From: Gnetum montanum
Lineage: Eukaryota; Streptophyta; Gnetopsida; Gnetales; Gnetaceae
Assembly (NCBI GenBank): GCA_015680685.1
Contig: MNCI01020745.1
Location: forward strand, 331,653-395,652
DNA length: 64,000 bases
Reading direction: 5' to 3'
Of this stretch, positions 45,671 through 57,390 are shown one piece after another (within the stretch, counting starts at the first letter, position 1; the number at the start of each line of letters is the position of its first letter). The position numbers and the translations under genes are program-made. The notes below the pieces were generated by a model, which saw only the letters and a program-made list of their open reading frames with translations, had not been told where the DNA came from and ran no database searches.

Positions 45671-47040
45671 TTGAAAGACCACCAAGGAAATGCATGTTAT
45701 AACCTTTTTGGTATTATAGCTTTCACCCCATGAAACCCAAGGCTAAAATTTCATTATAAAATGTTGAGATTGTAATTCACGAGATGTAATTTCACATACC
45801 TTAACTTTTGGGTTGAAAAAAAAAGCCTTAAAAGTGGTCATAGCCTAGATCTCCAAGTAAAAAAGTCATATTATGTTTATATTTGGGCTTGAGGAGGGTT
45901 AAAAATGCCTTTTGGATTGCCAAAATTGGCATTTTCATGTGTTTTGTGGGGGTATGACCTTTGCTACGCTAGAGTCACCTATGCTTAGCATTGGGGGGTT
46001 TAACTTCAGCATGCCTAGTGTTGCTCTAGCAACCCTAGTGTTACTTCAGCAGCCCCAGTGTTGCTCATGCTCTAGCATGGCTTTGGCAACTCTAGCATTA
46101 CTCTTGCTCCAACGTGGCTCTAGCAACCCTAGCATTGATCTTGCATCCCAACATTACTCTAGTAGTCCCTGTGTTGCCCATGTAACCCAACATTTCTCTT
46201 GTAGGCTCAACGTTTCTCTTGAAAGGCCAATGTGAGTGGAAGAAGCTAGCATGGATAAAATTACCATTTTATTTTTAGTAATTGTAATGGTCTTGGTACC
46301 TTCGAGGTATCAAAATTTACCATAAATGGAAACCATGTTGGATTTGAGCACCTACTATACCAACATGTGACATCAATCTTTCAGTAATTAGGATAGAAAT
46401 TTGCAGCCACAATTATGACCATGAAACCTATATAAACGAAGCTTGAACACCATGAAAGGGTTCCACCACCTTGACATTTGAGGGCTTTGAAAACTAATTG
46501 TAAACATAAGGCTTTTGAAGCATTCTCATTAGGGTCAGATCAATAGGCTTTTCCACATAAAATGTAATGCAAATCTAACTTAAACTAATTGTTTCTGTTA
46601 TCCCCCTTCTTCCCCACATTTCACCTCCAACATGGATATTATTGGTAGGGATAGCATGGTGGGGGTTTAACATAAAATTATTGAGTAAAAGGTATACCCC
46701 CTTTTCACAATAATATGCATTGTATTTTATAGTTGCAGTACACAATAGTTTGGTAGCCACATCCCTTTTTATATTTTAAAAATTCCATTTTCTGGAATTT
46801 TTATTTTATTAGTTAATTAAGCATTCTATTAGGCCAATTTAAACACTATCATCATGTCATTTAGTTAGTCAACTGTTTTGTCATTCAACTTCACCGATGC
46901 AAGTTCCAACCAACAGGTCATAAGGGTTTATGACCCCAAAGTTGTAGTTAAGTATGGGAAACATCTTAGGCTTAGGTGATGAAGCCTAGAATTTTCTGTG
47001 ATAAATGAAGATCATTACCACTTCTTTTGTGTCAAAATTT
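45671..47040 (+). other. Unassigned LTR-like stretch
   Basis: Starts with TG just after A' ends. Contains a Leu/Ala-rich, repeat-like open stretch (45912-46235) and a TATATAAA box at 46429-46436 with about 160 bases of leader-like sequence behind it. This would suit the LTR of A' or of G, but no partner copy exists in the window and I find no convincing PBS. Function not assigned. Confidence 0.4.
45960..46225 (+). repeat. Imperfect tandem repeats of a CTCTAGCAACCCTAG-like unit
   Basis: Units close to GTTGCTCTAGCAACCCTAGT, GTTACTTCAGCAGCCCCAGT and CATTACTCTTGCTCCAACG recur irregularly with a period of about 20-30. They create the Leu/Ala/Ser-rich open stretch, which I take to be incidental. 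Confidence 0.6.
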
Positions 47041-47048
47041 AGGTTGGC

Positions 47049-47630
47049 ATGCTTATTCCAAGAATGGAAGTAGAGGCCAAAAGAGAATATGAACTCATCC
47101 ACCATGACAAGAAGGAATACATACCTTCCTTGTATGATAAAATACTGTGGAATGAAACTTACACATCCATTCTTTCTCAATTAATTGAGATGGTGAAGAG
47201 GATGGGAAGGCTAGTTTGAATGTGCAACAAGAGAAGCAAGATGAGTTTAGGGCTAAATCTAAGCCCAAAAACTTCATAGGGAGCTTGTTTCAACAATCAA
47301 CTTCAAAAGCCACCATGCCCATTTCAACCCCTCTCATTTGTTCCATAGGATAGATCCCTCAATTCTCACCTCCTTCCTACCTAACCATGTTTGGGCCAAT
47401 GCCCATTATGATGGCACATCAAACATAATTGGTGTCACAAGAAACACCCTTCTTGTTCTCCATGCCTTTTTCCACACAACCATGGTTGGTGTGGCCATCA
47501 TTAGTGGTTATGACCATCACTCATCCCTTTTCCATGTAGATGGGGCACAAAGTAGGACCTTAAGTGATCCAAGGATCACATACCCCTTTTGTTCCTTCTG
47601 TACCTAAAATATTGGCATAAACCTATTTTT
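47049..47630 (+). pseudogene. Possible 5' part of relic G (unrecognised)
   Basis: Frame 47049-47220 opens with MLIPRMEVEAKREYEL and goes on without stops for 57 codons, and 47338-47607 is open for 89 codons. Neither matches a family that I recognise. They lie upstream of the gag core of G and may be its N-terminal region, since Tat elements often have a long 5' part. Confidence is low. Confidence 0.3.
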
Positions 47631-47639
47631 CATTGTTTA

Positions 47640-48621
47640 GTTTGCCTGCAATGATGATGACTTAACCTTTTCCTTCAATGCCACAACACATCACGAGGTC
47701 ACAAGCCTTCCAGCTCATACCTTAACCTTTTGTGAAAATCCCACAACTCACAAGGGCATCTCAAGGACTGGATCAAGCTTTCCAAATGATCCAAGACTTA
47801 ATAGAAGAGTTAAAAAGGCTCAAGGTTTCCACATCTTAGATTGTTAAAATAATGGATTTCTACTAGGATGATCCTATCATTCTTATGGTCCCACAGTTGA
47901 CTCTTCCCCCAGGTGTCCCTATACCTCAATTTACCAAGTACCTTGTAACCTTCCACTTTGAGTGATAATTACTACAAGCTTAGCCACATATGATAATGCA
48001 GATTTTCCCTATTTCTCTTATAGGAAAGGCTTTAGACTAGTATAGTGCCTTACCAAGAGGATCCATATCATCATTGGAAGATCTAAATTCATAGTTTGTT
48101 AACCATTTCAAGGAGAACTTGAAATTTGACACAACCCTTGAACAATTACTGAAGGTTAAGCAAGGACCCCTTGAGCCTATGAAAAAGTGCATACAATGAT
48201 GGAATACTCTGCCTAACAAGATTCTAGAACCAATAGCCAAAACCCATCTTCTCACTATATTCAAGAAGGTGGTTAACAACTTTATTAAGTTAAAATTGTA
48301 CTATTGAGATCCATGGTTACTTAGTTAGGCCTTCTCCCAAACTAAGAATAGAGAAGATGAAATAAATGCCAACCATGACATGACCTATGTGGCATACAAG
48401 ACATAACACACATGGAAGGATAAATATAGAGGGAGGTAAAACAATGTAGTGGTGGCCACTATGGCAAAGGAGAATAAGATGACCAGCCAGAGGCCAAAGA
48501 TGAACCAACCCAAGACCCTTACCAACAATAATCAATGCTCAACATTTGGGACCTTTACATCAACCTTTGCAAGGCTTAACTTTGAATGAAAAGATGAGTT
48601 GAAGTATACTAGGTTACTGTT
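47640..48621 (+). pseudogene. gag: Relic G: Tat-type gag, first part
   Basis: A decayed frame with MIQDLIEELKRL (about 47790), VPQLTLPPGVPIPQF (about 47890) and the retrotransposon gag core IFPISLIGKAL, ALPRGSISSLEDLNS, FVNHFKENLKFDTTLEQLL and KQGPLEP (48005-48180). TAG/TGA stops sit at Trp/Gln-like positions. It is interrupted at 48621 by element D and resumes at 55174. Confidence 0.78.
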
Positions 48622-49415
48622 TGATGAGTCGTCATTTGGGTGACCGCGATATCGCGTATGCGATCTCGCTGCCTGTCTCCTCATCTATAAATAAGAGGTA
48701 GACAGATCAGGGAGTTAGTCAGTAAGTCAGTTTAGAGTTAAGTTTGATTTTAGTTCTTGGTTTTCCTCTCAACCCTTTTTCTCCCAGTGTATGCCCACAG
48801 TGTGGTGATTGTAATTGTACGACATCCTTTATTCGAGTGTGACATACTTGGACACGCACATGATTGGAAATAAAGATCGAGATTACTTCATCATTGCAGC
48901 ATTCACTTAGATTATTTATTTACTTGTTATTTACTGCTTTCCTAATTAATCCCTCTCATCCTTAAACTCATGTTAAACATGGAATGAGTACGACTTGATT
49001 ACGAGCATTTAAGTGTGACTACTTGGTAACCCAGTAGCATACCTAGGATCTGCGCTTGGTAATCCTAGTGGTAGTCATGCACGAAGTCCAAGATGTGTAC
49101 AGATAATCAAGGAATGGATGCTCATCACACTTAGGCTACCTTAGATTCTTTCTCACCCTTTCTCTCTTAGCATAGATAAAATTACCTTTCATTGCCTTCA
49201 GGAGTAGCATTGGATTAGAAACACATCATACACCTCACTTTGGACTAAACCATACGTGACAAAGCTAATACTAGTCCAAGTGGGAAGATAGCAAACTACA
49301 ACCTAAGGCTAACTGTCTAGATGCCACAACTAGTCCATCTGCAAAGTTCAACCGGATCGCGCGGGTAATGCTCATATTTGTATGGTTGAGTGTAGGGGTA
49401 CCTCGCCACTCATCA
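48622..49415 (+). repeat. Element D 5' LTR
   Basis: 794 bases, TGATGAGTCGTC...CCACTCATCA. U3 has GCGATATCGC-type palindromes at 48647-48670, and the TATA box TATAAATA is at 48686-48693. It is similar to 54358-55173, apart from a longer palindromic tract in that copy. Confidence 0.93.
48686..48693 (+). promoter_or_regulatory. TATA box of element D 5' LTR
   Basis: TATAAATA, followed by AAGAGGTAGACAG; the 3' LTR has the same box at 54450-54457. It stands about 15-20 bases after the palindromic repeats. Transcription would start some 30 bases downstream. Confidence 0.7.
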
Positions 49416-49416
49416 T

Positions 49417-49434
49417 TGGTGCCGTTGCCAAGGA
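49417..49434 (+). other. Element D primer-binding site
   Basis: TGGTGCCGTTGCCAAGGA, one base after CATCA. It is of Asp-tRNA type and nearly the same as E. Confidence 0.88.
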
Positions 49435-49556
49435 TAGTGCTAGTTATCTAGATTAGTTATATCATACAAGGTCACTGTATAGGAATTGATGATCTATCTT
49501 TTAAAAAGAAATAATTATTAAAAGTCACATATAAATTCACACACAAACTCACAACC

Positions 49557-51500
49557 ATGCCTCTCCTACAAGACAATAATAGTGCCACACCTAGTGAGGA
49601 AATTCATTGGAGAACCAACGAGTTATATGACAATGAAGATTGGAGTACACAACTCAAGGTGGGGGTTTCTTGTAAACATGAACAAAGGCAACATCATCCC
49701 AATGCATGAAAGTATAACTTACAAGATGATGATGAACCCCCACTAGCCACTACAAGCCTAACACAAATACAAGAGGCTGTTTGAATCTCCCGTAGGCATC
49801 GTAAAGAGAGCTATCTACCCAGGCTCGATTTAAACAACTTCCCTAATTTTTTAGGAGGCTATGACTTAGATCTGCATCAACATTTACAAGCCTTCTACGA
49901 TGCCTATACGTGGAACAACATTGACAATGGTTTGCAAAAACTTAAGCTCTTTCCTATGACACTCATTGGCCAAGCAAAAGTATGGTATAGATCGTTAAAA
50001 CCAAATTCAATATGATGTTGGCCAACAATGGTAGGACTCTTTAACGAAAGATATCAAACCTATGCATGAGTGTTAGCCTTGAGGAAACAAATCCAAGAGT
50101 GGAAGCAAGAAAAACATGAACCCTTGGACATGGCCTTAGAAAGATATTATTCACTGTTAAACAATTGTCCAGGCCATGGGTTTTCCAAGGAAAGGCTAAT
50201 GTACCACATTGTTGATGGGCTTCATGATGCAACAAGAGAGACCCTAGGAATGTATGCCCAAGGTCAACTATACAAACTATGAACCCATCAAGTCCAAGAG
50301 CTTGTTAAGTGAGTAGCAAAAGAAGAAGGAGAAATGGCTAGATGGGAGAGTGTTGAAAAACATCAACATGACCAAAATCTCAACTTAACGAAGGTCCATA
50401 ATCACAAGAAGGAGAAATCAACCAATATCAAGGTGAAAGAACCATCTTTTCCAGTACAAAAATCATTAGAAGAAGTTGAGGAAAAGATCAATAAGATGTT
50501 GGAATGGACACATAAAAAAGTGTGGAGAATTTATTGATATTATTGGAGATAGAGTTTTGACAACCCAAGAAGTAGGACAAAGTATTAGTAGATAATTAGA
50601 AAGAAGGGATAAGGAAAATAAGAGCTCAACTATGGATCATACACATGAATGTAACATTTGCTTGTACGATCATCCCAAGGGCCAATGCCCAATCTTGTTA
50701 CATCTATATGAGCATTGGGGAAAAATGTTACATCCAAAGTTCGTATAGAGATACTGTGTTCGATCATAGTGGCAACAATCCTAGTCGTGGGGGAAGCCAC
50801 CCCTAAACTGGAGACACCCTTTGTACCAACCAAACCCAAATGTTTATTTAGTCCAATATTCTCTTTCCCCAATTGGGTCATCATACTCTATCTCACTGCA
50901 TTATCATTCTTGTTAATACTATCAGCCCATACCTTCAACACAACCACTACCTTGTGTATCCTACACTTCTCCTAATTTTCAACATTCTCATCCTTTCCCT
51001 CCTTATACATCACCAACAACTATTCCTAAAGTGTCTACACCACAACAACAACCCTCAAATGTTACTTGCGCTAATATTATCAATAACAGTGAGAGACCTT
51101 AGCAACATCAAAGGAGACCCTTCTTTAAACATGATTGTAAGAAGGGACAACACAATTCCAAGGCCACTGCACCCTCCAACTTAGCACAAGTCCAACAATG
51201 TGGTGCATCCTTATCTTTGAACCCAACACCTCATGTTACTTCATCAGGGCCACCAATTAACACTCCAACAATCATATGGCCCAATGAACATAGGAATGGA
51301 GAGCAACAACCCGATCCTTGCATACTATCTTTCGGTCACAAACATCATAGTGGGTCAACTCTTTACCCAAGAACCACATCTTACAAATTTCCCCACTCTG
51401 CTTACTATAATCAAGTGTGTGTACCCTGATGGGGTAAATATGACCAAGTTTGAATATTTTCAACATGTAAGGATCCTCATCTTCCATTTATTAATCTTTG
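49557..51500 (+). pseudogene. gag: Element D gag (decayed)
   Basis: Start ATG 49557 (MPLLQDNNSATPSEE). The core at about 49845-50035 has FLGGYDLDLHQHLQAFYDAY and WYRSLK. The next open stretch, 50070-50282, has EPLDMALERYYSLLNNC and ATRETLGMYAQGQLY, matching A and E. A coiled-coil-like segment lies at 50334-50537. The zinc knuckle CNICLYDHPKGQC at about 50650-50690 is intact (CX2CX3HX4C), then a frameshifted tail. Several TAG/TGA stops. It is the only structural protein gene in the element. Confidence 0.8.
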
Positions 51501-51514
51501 CCATCCTCAACCAT

Positions 51515-53439
51515 TTAGTTATGGGGGATATCCCCCATTCTAGTAATAAGTAGGGTTAATAAATTTCTTTTCATTTTCTTTAATTTTACAACTTTTTGTT
51601 TTCCAATTTTTCATTTTTCAATTTCTTGTTTTATAATTTTGTCTTTTTGTCTTTTTATATTTTTATAAGTAATCTCATCTACAAATAAAACACTCATGTG
51701 GATCGTTGGTTGAGGTGTTCTATGTTATCAAGTCTCAAGTGATCAATTATTTGGACAGTGAGCCCATTACACCCACTCATCCACTCTACAAATAAGAGGT
51801 TCTATTTGCGGGTACAATGATATTCTTGACATTCTTAAAACTTAAAATTAATTTCGTGTTCATTGTACCCAAAATGAAGAAGGATGGACCAAGAGGGAAT
51901 GATTAGGGTGTGACATCAAGGGGACTTGAGGATTCTCTTTGGTAACATCTATGGGAGTTATCATGCAACATGGTCGTACTAAGATCCTTGTAGATGTAAT
52001 GAAAAATGGAAGTAAGAGTAATCAAAAGGGCACTCAAAAATCCAATGCTGTTTTAGGGGGTCCCACTGGAAAGACATGAACCCATGCCTAAAGGTTGGCA
52101 GCTTCTCTGGATTTAGTAGAGGAAAAAAAAGAAGAAGAGAGAAAAAGAAAAAAAGAAAGAAAGAGAAAGTGCCACAAAACAAAAATCACTCCTCCCTTGA
52201 ACAAAATGCCAAGTGATCGTACACCTTATTGTTCTGGTACTCTCATAGTTGCTCATCATGAGATGAAATAATGTGGTGTCACTGATCAGAGGAATGGACT
52301 TGGTCCTGATCTTGGAATGATGGGTTAATAACACATTAATCATGCTTTACACGTAGGATTCACTATGCCCTGGGTCAGTTACCTCATGTCCCAATCTCTA
52401 CAATCCCTTCTATAGTTCATCTCATCTCATTGTTCATGTAATTGTAGCTCGTGTCATGTGTAACGTAGAATTCTTACCTCATTCTGGTAATATTTACATG
52501 TGTGTGTTTTGTGGAACCAATGCAAATTACATTTAACCCTTTGAGTGCCCACGGACACTTTTAAGGATGGTTACGCAAGGGCATTATAGGTTGGAACCTG
52601 CTTTGGGGAGGACCCACTTGTGTAATTTTTGTAGTTTACACTCATAACACATCTTCTGCACACCATCTATTACCCTTAGCATATTGCCAACAATTTTCTT
52701 TCCCTTATTACTATCCCTTTGATTCAACGTTCCTATGAACCATCACATAGCCTTTTTCTTCCATCTGAGGTCCTTATTGATAAATACCATACCATCATAA
52801 TTTTCATGCCTTTAGAACTAGTTGAATTACCCTGGAACCCTTTAACAATCATCCAAATGTCCTTAGTTTACATCGTCTAATTTCAAAGAAATATTAAAAA
52901 TTTGGTACATTCTCTAAGTGCCCTAACTTCAATGAAAATATATATACATGATCCCCCTATGCTAATCAACATCATTTGCAACTGTTCACATAAGGGAAGT
53001 TTTTCAAATTCCTCTCTATGACTCACGATTGTGCATCCCTTGCTTTCGTATCCATAACTTGCTCGTTGGTACTCTGATTTTAATTTCATTTGAACCTACT
53101 TGAACCCAGAGTGTTTAGCTTAGTTGTGGGGGAGGGGCATATGCCAAATAGCACATAAAGTTTTTGAAATTCATCATCGTCGAAGGACATCTTTAAGGGT
53201 AATTAGTTGTAAAATTAATAATAAAATGTGTCAAAAAAATTTCATCCCCTTAGCTATACCAGAAAATTAAATTTGGAAACCGCCTAAGCAAAGAGGACTT
53301 AACATTATAATCTTTCGGGGACATGTTCTTTCAATAATTAACATCACATGGAAATAAAGTAATTCTATTAAGGCAAGTAGTAAGGTATAACCTAACTTTG
53401 GTAGCAACCTTACTAATGATTGGCCCCATGTGATTGTAG
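51515..53439 (+). other. Element D post-coding block
   Basis: Begins with the purine block and T-rich tract (51515-51670) seen after the coding part of A and A'. Contains a GA-rich stretch (52115-52170) and the shared string CTGCTTTGGGGAGGACCC (about 52599-52616). No long frame. It corresponds to the region that follows integrase in E, joined here directly to gag. Confidence 0.68.
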
Positions 53440-54114
53440 ATGGCCTCGAAACGTAGACAGCAGGAAGGTCCTGCTCAAGGTGTGATCAAATGACCTAGGA
53501 GAGGTGAAGGACAAGTTCCTACTGAACAACATGCAGAGTAGGAGGAACAATCATTTAGTATCCACCAAGAAGACCCTGTTGCTATACAGTCCGAGAAGGT
53601 AGAAGGAGGAGCTACTACAGTGCCTAAATAGGGACAACATCTCACATTACCCTAGGATTGTGTTCAGGCTATTCATGAAAGGTCCACATTCACTGCAGTG
53701 ATTGTGGAATTAAATTTTGAATCTTTCATAGAGTTCTCTCCTGAGGCTATTAGGGACCACCTCAAAGGATCTCCCTTATGGCCTACCCTCTCCAAAAGCG
53801 GTGCCTGGTACTTAGGGGAAACATACCAATTTTGGCACAATAGAGAAGAAGGCACCACAGTTAACAATTGTGGTGTGACTATTGATTTCTCTGTTCAAGC
53901 CATTTTGGAAGTATTAAACCTTCTGAATACAGGGCCAAAGGTTGCTCAGAATCAGCTAGAAACTTTTAGAACCGAGCAACTTAATAAACTGTTGAATGAA
54001 AATAAAAGGGTGGAAGAAGAAAAAGAGAAGGCTGACTGGTATGCCTCTATGGCACAAGCACAAACTTACACGCATGCCAAGGCACTCAAGGCCTTACAAG
54101 AGGGGAAACTCTAG
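53440..54114 (+). pseudogene. Element D ORF2 (short relative of B extra ORF, with coiled coil)
   Basis: ATG 53440 opens a frame of about 224 codons with four in-frame stops (all TAG or TGA at Gln/Arg-type sites), then 138 codons without a stop (53698-54114). The N-terminal part is basic. The middle (FESFIEFSPEAIRDHLKG, FWHNREEG, VTIDFSVQAILEVL) lines up with the B extra ORF near 7650-7550. The last third is a Glu/Lys/Leu/Ala coiled coil. The middle of the B protein appears to be missing. The role is unknown; it lies in the position of Athila env-like ORFs. Confidence 0.6.
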
Positions 54115-54335
54115 GCCATACTTCAACATCATCAAGTCCCAAGACAAGGGGAAAGCACCTATGGAGGAGCCACCACCACCAGGAACTACATGAGTTCCAA
54201 CAATTTTGTAGTTGTAGAACATTTTTTGTGTTGTGTATCAATTTTTTTTCATTCCACACTACGACATAAGCCCATTTTCACCATTCAATAATCCCATTCC
54301 TATCCACTATGTAATCACTATAACTCAAGGATGAG

Positions 54336-54357
54336 TTTTCATTCAGTTGTGGAGGTA
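54336..54357 (+). other. Element D polypurine tract
   Basis: CATTCAGTTGTGGAGGTA ends just before the LTR TGATGAG; same as B except one base. Confidence 0.83.
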
Positions 54358-55173
54358 TGATGAGTCGTCATTTGGGCGACCGTGATATCGCGTACAAGAT
54401 ATCATGGCCATGATATCGCATCTGTGATATTGCAACCTATCTCCTCATCTATAAATAAGAGGTAGACAGATCAGGGGGTTAGTCACTAAGTCAGTTTAGA
54501 GTTAAGTTTGATTTTAGTTCTTGTTTTTCCTCTCAACCCTTTTCCTCCCAGTGTATGCCCACAGTGTGGTGATTGTAATTGTACGACATCCTTTATTTGA
54601 GTGTGACATACTTGGACATGCACATGATTGACAATAAAGATCAAGATTACTTCATCATTGTAGCATTCACTTAGAGTAATTATTTATTTACTTGTTATTT
54701 AATGCTTTCCTAATTAATCCCTCTCACCCTTAAACTCATGTTAAACGTGGAATGAGTATGACTTGATTACGAGCATTTAAGTGTGACTACTTGGTAACCC
54801 AGTAGCGTACGTAGGATTTGCGCTTGGTAATCCTAGTGGTAGTCATGCACGAAGTCCAAGATGTGTACGGATAATCAAGAAATGGATGCTCATTGCACTT
54901 AGGCTAGCTTAGATTCTCTCTCACCCTTTCTCTCTTAGCATAGATAATATTACCTTTCATTGCCTTTAGGAGTAGCATTAGGTTAGAAAAACATCATACA
55001 CCTCACTTTGGACTAAACCATATGTGACAAAGCTAATACTAGTCTAGGTGGGAAGATAGTGAACTGTGACCTAAGGCTAACTATCTAGATGCCACAATTG
55101 CGGAGTTCAACTGGATTGTGCGTGTAATGCTCATATTCGTATGGTTGAGTGTAGGGTACCTTGCCACTCATCA
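54358..55173 (+). repeat. Element D 3' LTR
   Basis: 816 bases. U3 at 54380-54432 holds GATATCGCG, GATATCATGG and similar units, more than the 5' LTR, which accounts for most of the length difference. TATA box at 54450-54457. Confidence 0.93.
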
Positions 55174-55760
55174 CTATTGAAAGCATCAAAACTACTTAAC
55201 TAACTATTGAAGAGTGGAAGAAAATAATACAAACAAATGAAGGAAAATGCTCATAAGAGGCACAAAAGATTATGTGAGATAGCCAAAGAGCCCACTTGTG
55301 CAACCAAAGATGTCCCTTTGGTACCTAAATACTTCAAAATTGACCATTTCTATTACTACCATTGGCTACCGGGTCATGATACTGACTTTTCCTAGCACTA
55401 AAAGATAACCTACAAAAGATGATAGACAAGGATGAACTAGTGCTTGATGCCTCTAACCTAGTTATGCCATAGAACCAATCAATGCATGTCTGTAAAGATC
55501 CATTGAATGCCAACAATAGTCCATATGCCATAGCAACATTTAATGTTAACAATGATATGAGGCCTATAAGGGAACTATTTCTGATTTAGGTACCTCCTCG
55601 CAATGATAGGGATCTTTCAACTTCCACTAGTTCAAGGACCCCCTTTTTTGTAAGGATACCATCACCTACATCCCCCAAAGAGCCTTTTGTAATTAGAGTA
55701 CCCCCTCTTGTTTCAATTGCGTCCACCCTTACAACTAAACAACGTCTACTTGTGGTAGCC
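55174..55760 (+). pseudogene. gag: Relic G: gag C-terminal part
   Basis: Continues G after D. Near 55335-55430 the frame reads YYYHWLPGHDTDF and, after a one-base deletion, ALKDNLQKMIDKDELVLDA. This matches the Tat-type knuckle region, with its Cys residues changed to Tyr and Ser. A Pro/Ser/Thr-rich linker follows to about 55735. Confidence 0.7.
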
Positions 55761-56250
55761 AACGCAATGGCTTGTTCTTATCAACTAACCAATGATGACA
55801 AGAAGCACATGAGCAAATAACATAAGAAGCCCATGAAAAAGCATAAAAATAAAAATAATAAGAAAGTCAAGGTATGGAAGGAAGTGGGCTTGTTGAAGCC
55901 CACTCCCATCTCATTCATGCCCATGAACTCTACTACCCAGGCTGCTTCAACTAGTAAACCATGAGAGGACCCCAAGCCCCAAGAGACTCCATTTTGGTGT
56001 GCATGGATGAAGTCAAGAATAATAGGAATGAAAAGGCCACAACAAACAACAAGGACTTCCCCATTGTTATGGAACATATCAAATAGTCACTAAAATAAAA
56101 GAATATCATTCTTAGCCTGTATGACCTTATAAGGACTTCTACTGCACATCAAGAGACACTAGTCAAGATTTTGACCTCCATTCCCATTAGCGAGGACATC
56201 CTTGCTAATGAATAATTCATCAATGTAGTGATGGTACCATCTTCACTAAG
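55761..56250 (+). other. Relic G: gag-PR linker, decayed
   Basis: A partly open Lys/Pro-rich plus-strand frame (KKHKNKNNKKVKVWKEVG near 55840) with frequent stops. No domain recognised. Confidence 0.45.
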
Positions 56251-56690
56251 GAAAGAAACAAAATTGACAACACTAATGCTTTGCGATAGAAAAATCAAGC
56301 CCAACCCTTAAGATGGCAAGGTAACCAAGGCTTCTCTTTTTATAACCATAAGGGTAGGATAATATAAAGTGCATAGGATGCATGTTGATGATGGAGTGCA
56401 AAAAAGTAATACCATATACCATTGTTGAGTGTTTGGGCCTAAAAAAACACATACAACACACTTCAACATCACCTCATAAATTATTTAATGGATTGTGGGT
56501 TGCCTTGAAAGGTTCTATCTATTTGGAATTTATGGTAGGAGAATATTTTCCTAGAATGGATAACTTATTGATGGTGGAGGAAACACTAGGATTCAACCTC
56601 ATCCTAGGGAGGCCTTGGCTAGCTCAATTATGAGTTGTGTCCTTACCCATCCACCAAGAAATTCATTTGCCTTATAACGAAGGTGAATAA
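56250..56690 (+). pseudogene. pr: Relic G: Tat-type aspartic protease
   Basis: HVDDGVQK at about 56370-56393 is the decayed active site (Asp-Asp-Gly). A +1 frame change follows, then the open stretch 56382-56633: VIPYTIVECLGLKKH, LMVEETLGFNLILGRPWL. After a TGA comes VVSLPIHQEIHLP. These are the typical end motifs of Tat protease. No RT follows. Confidence 0.75.
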
Positions 56691-56699
56691 TCATTCATG

Positions 56700-57255
56700 G
56701 TGATAGTGCGGTTCCTCTAGAAGTCAACAACATTGACATAGAATAGGAGTTTGAAGTGGAGTTTCAAGAAGAAACTCCTATTGTTAACCACAAAGTCAAG
56801 AAGCTTGAGGAGTAGAAGAGTCCAAAACTAATGATGATGGATCCATATGGGAGAATCTCCCCTTCAACATTGTTAGTGAAGGAGATGGGAAATATAGGCT
56901 TGTGCAAAATAGGTCATATACATTTTGTAATCTCTCAAAGATTAGGAAACATTTGTACAATTAATTTGTACCCCTGATTTGCTTGCCCTACACACCTATG
57001 ACCATGTAGTCATCTTTACTTATAACCTTTTAACCTAGTTTACACATTACTTGTATGTGCCATTTGTTTTACTTTATATTAAGTTTTAATTTACATGTGG
57101 CCTAAAGTTTTACTCTTGTTTACATTTTACTTTTAAGGCATTTTCTTTTTTAAGATGTTAAATCAAAAAAGTCATAAAAAATTCAAAACTAGAAAAATCT
57201 ATAAAAATTTTAAAACACAAAATCAATAAAAAATGTGTTCCTTTGCAAATCACAT
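56700..57255 (+). other. Non-coding stretch after relic G protease
   Basis: A short decayed frame to about 56960, then T-rich and A-rich sequence. Where RT should be, none is seen. Confidence 0.5.
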
Positions 57256-57390
57256 GGCCTTCTATAACCTTAAATTGATGAACAATTCATGGCCCGCTAT
57301 GGCCTTAAACTGGCAAACAATGCATGGCCTACCATGGCCTAAAATTAGCAAAATCCTATGGTCTACCATGGCCTAAAATTGGAAAAACAT
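57256..57390 (+). repeat. Degenerate tandem repeat, about four units of 34-36 bases
   Basis: Units of the form CATGGCCTACCATGGCCTAAAATT... recur, starting near 57257, 57291, 57323 and 57357. CCATGG palindromes occur in most. Tat-group elements are known for tandem repeats downstream of pol. Confidence 0.7.

Larger units (their letters stand above)
48622..55173 (+). mobile_element. Element D: complete gag-only Athila-like element
   Basis: 6552 bases, LTRs 48622-49415 and 54358-55173. The target duplication is CTGTT (48617-48621) and CTATT (55174-55178). PBS, gag, post-coding block, ORF2 and polypurine tract are all present in order, but there is no PR, RT, RNase H or INT anywhere inside. Ends, PBS and polypurine tract match those of the pol-bearing element E, so D was probably mobilised in trans. 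It resembles the TR-GAG class of non-autonomous elements. Confidence 0.92.
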
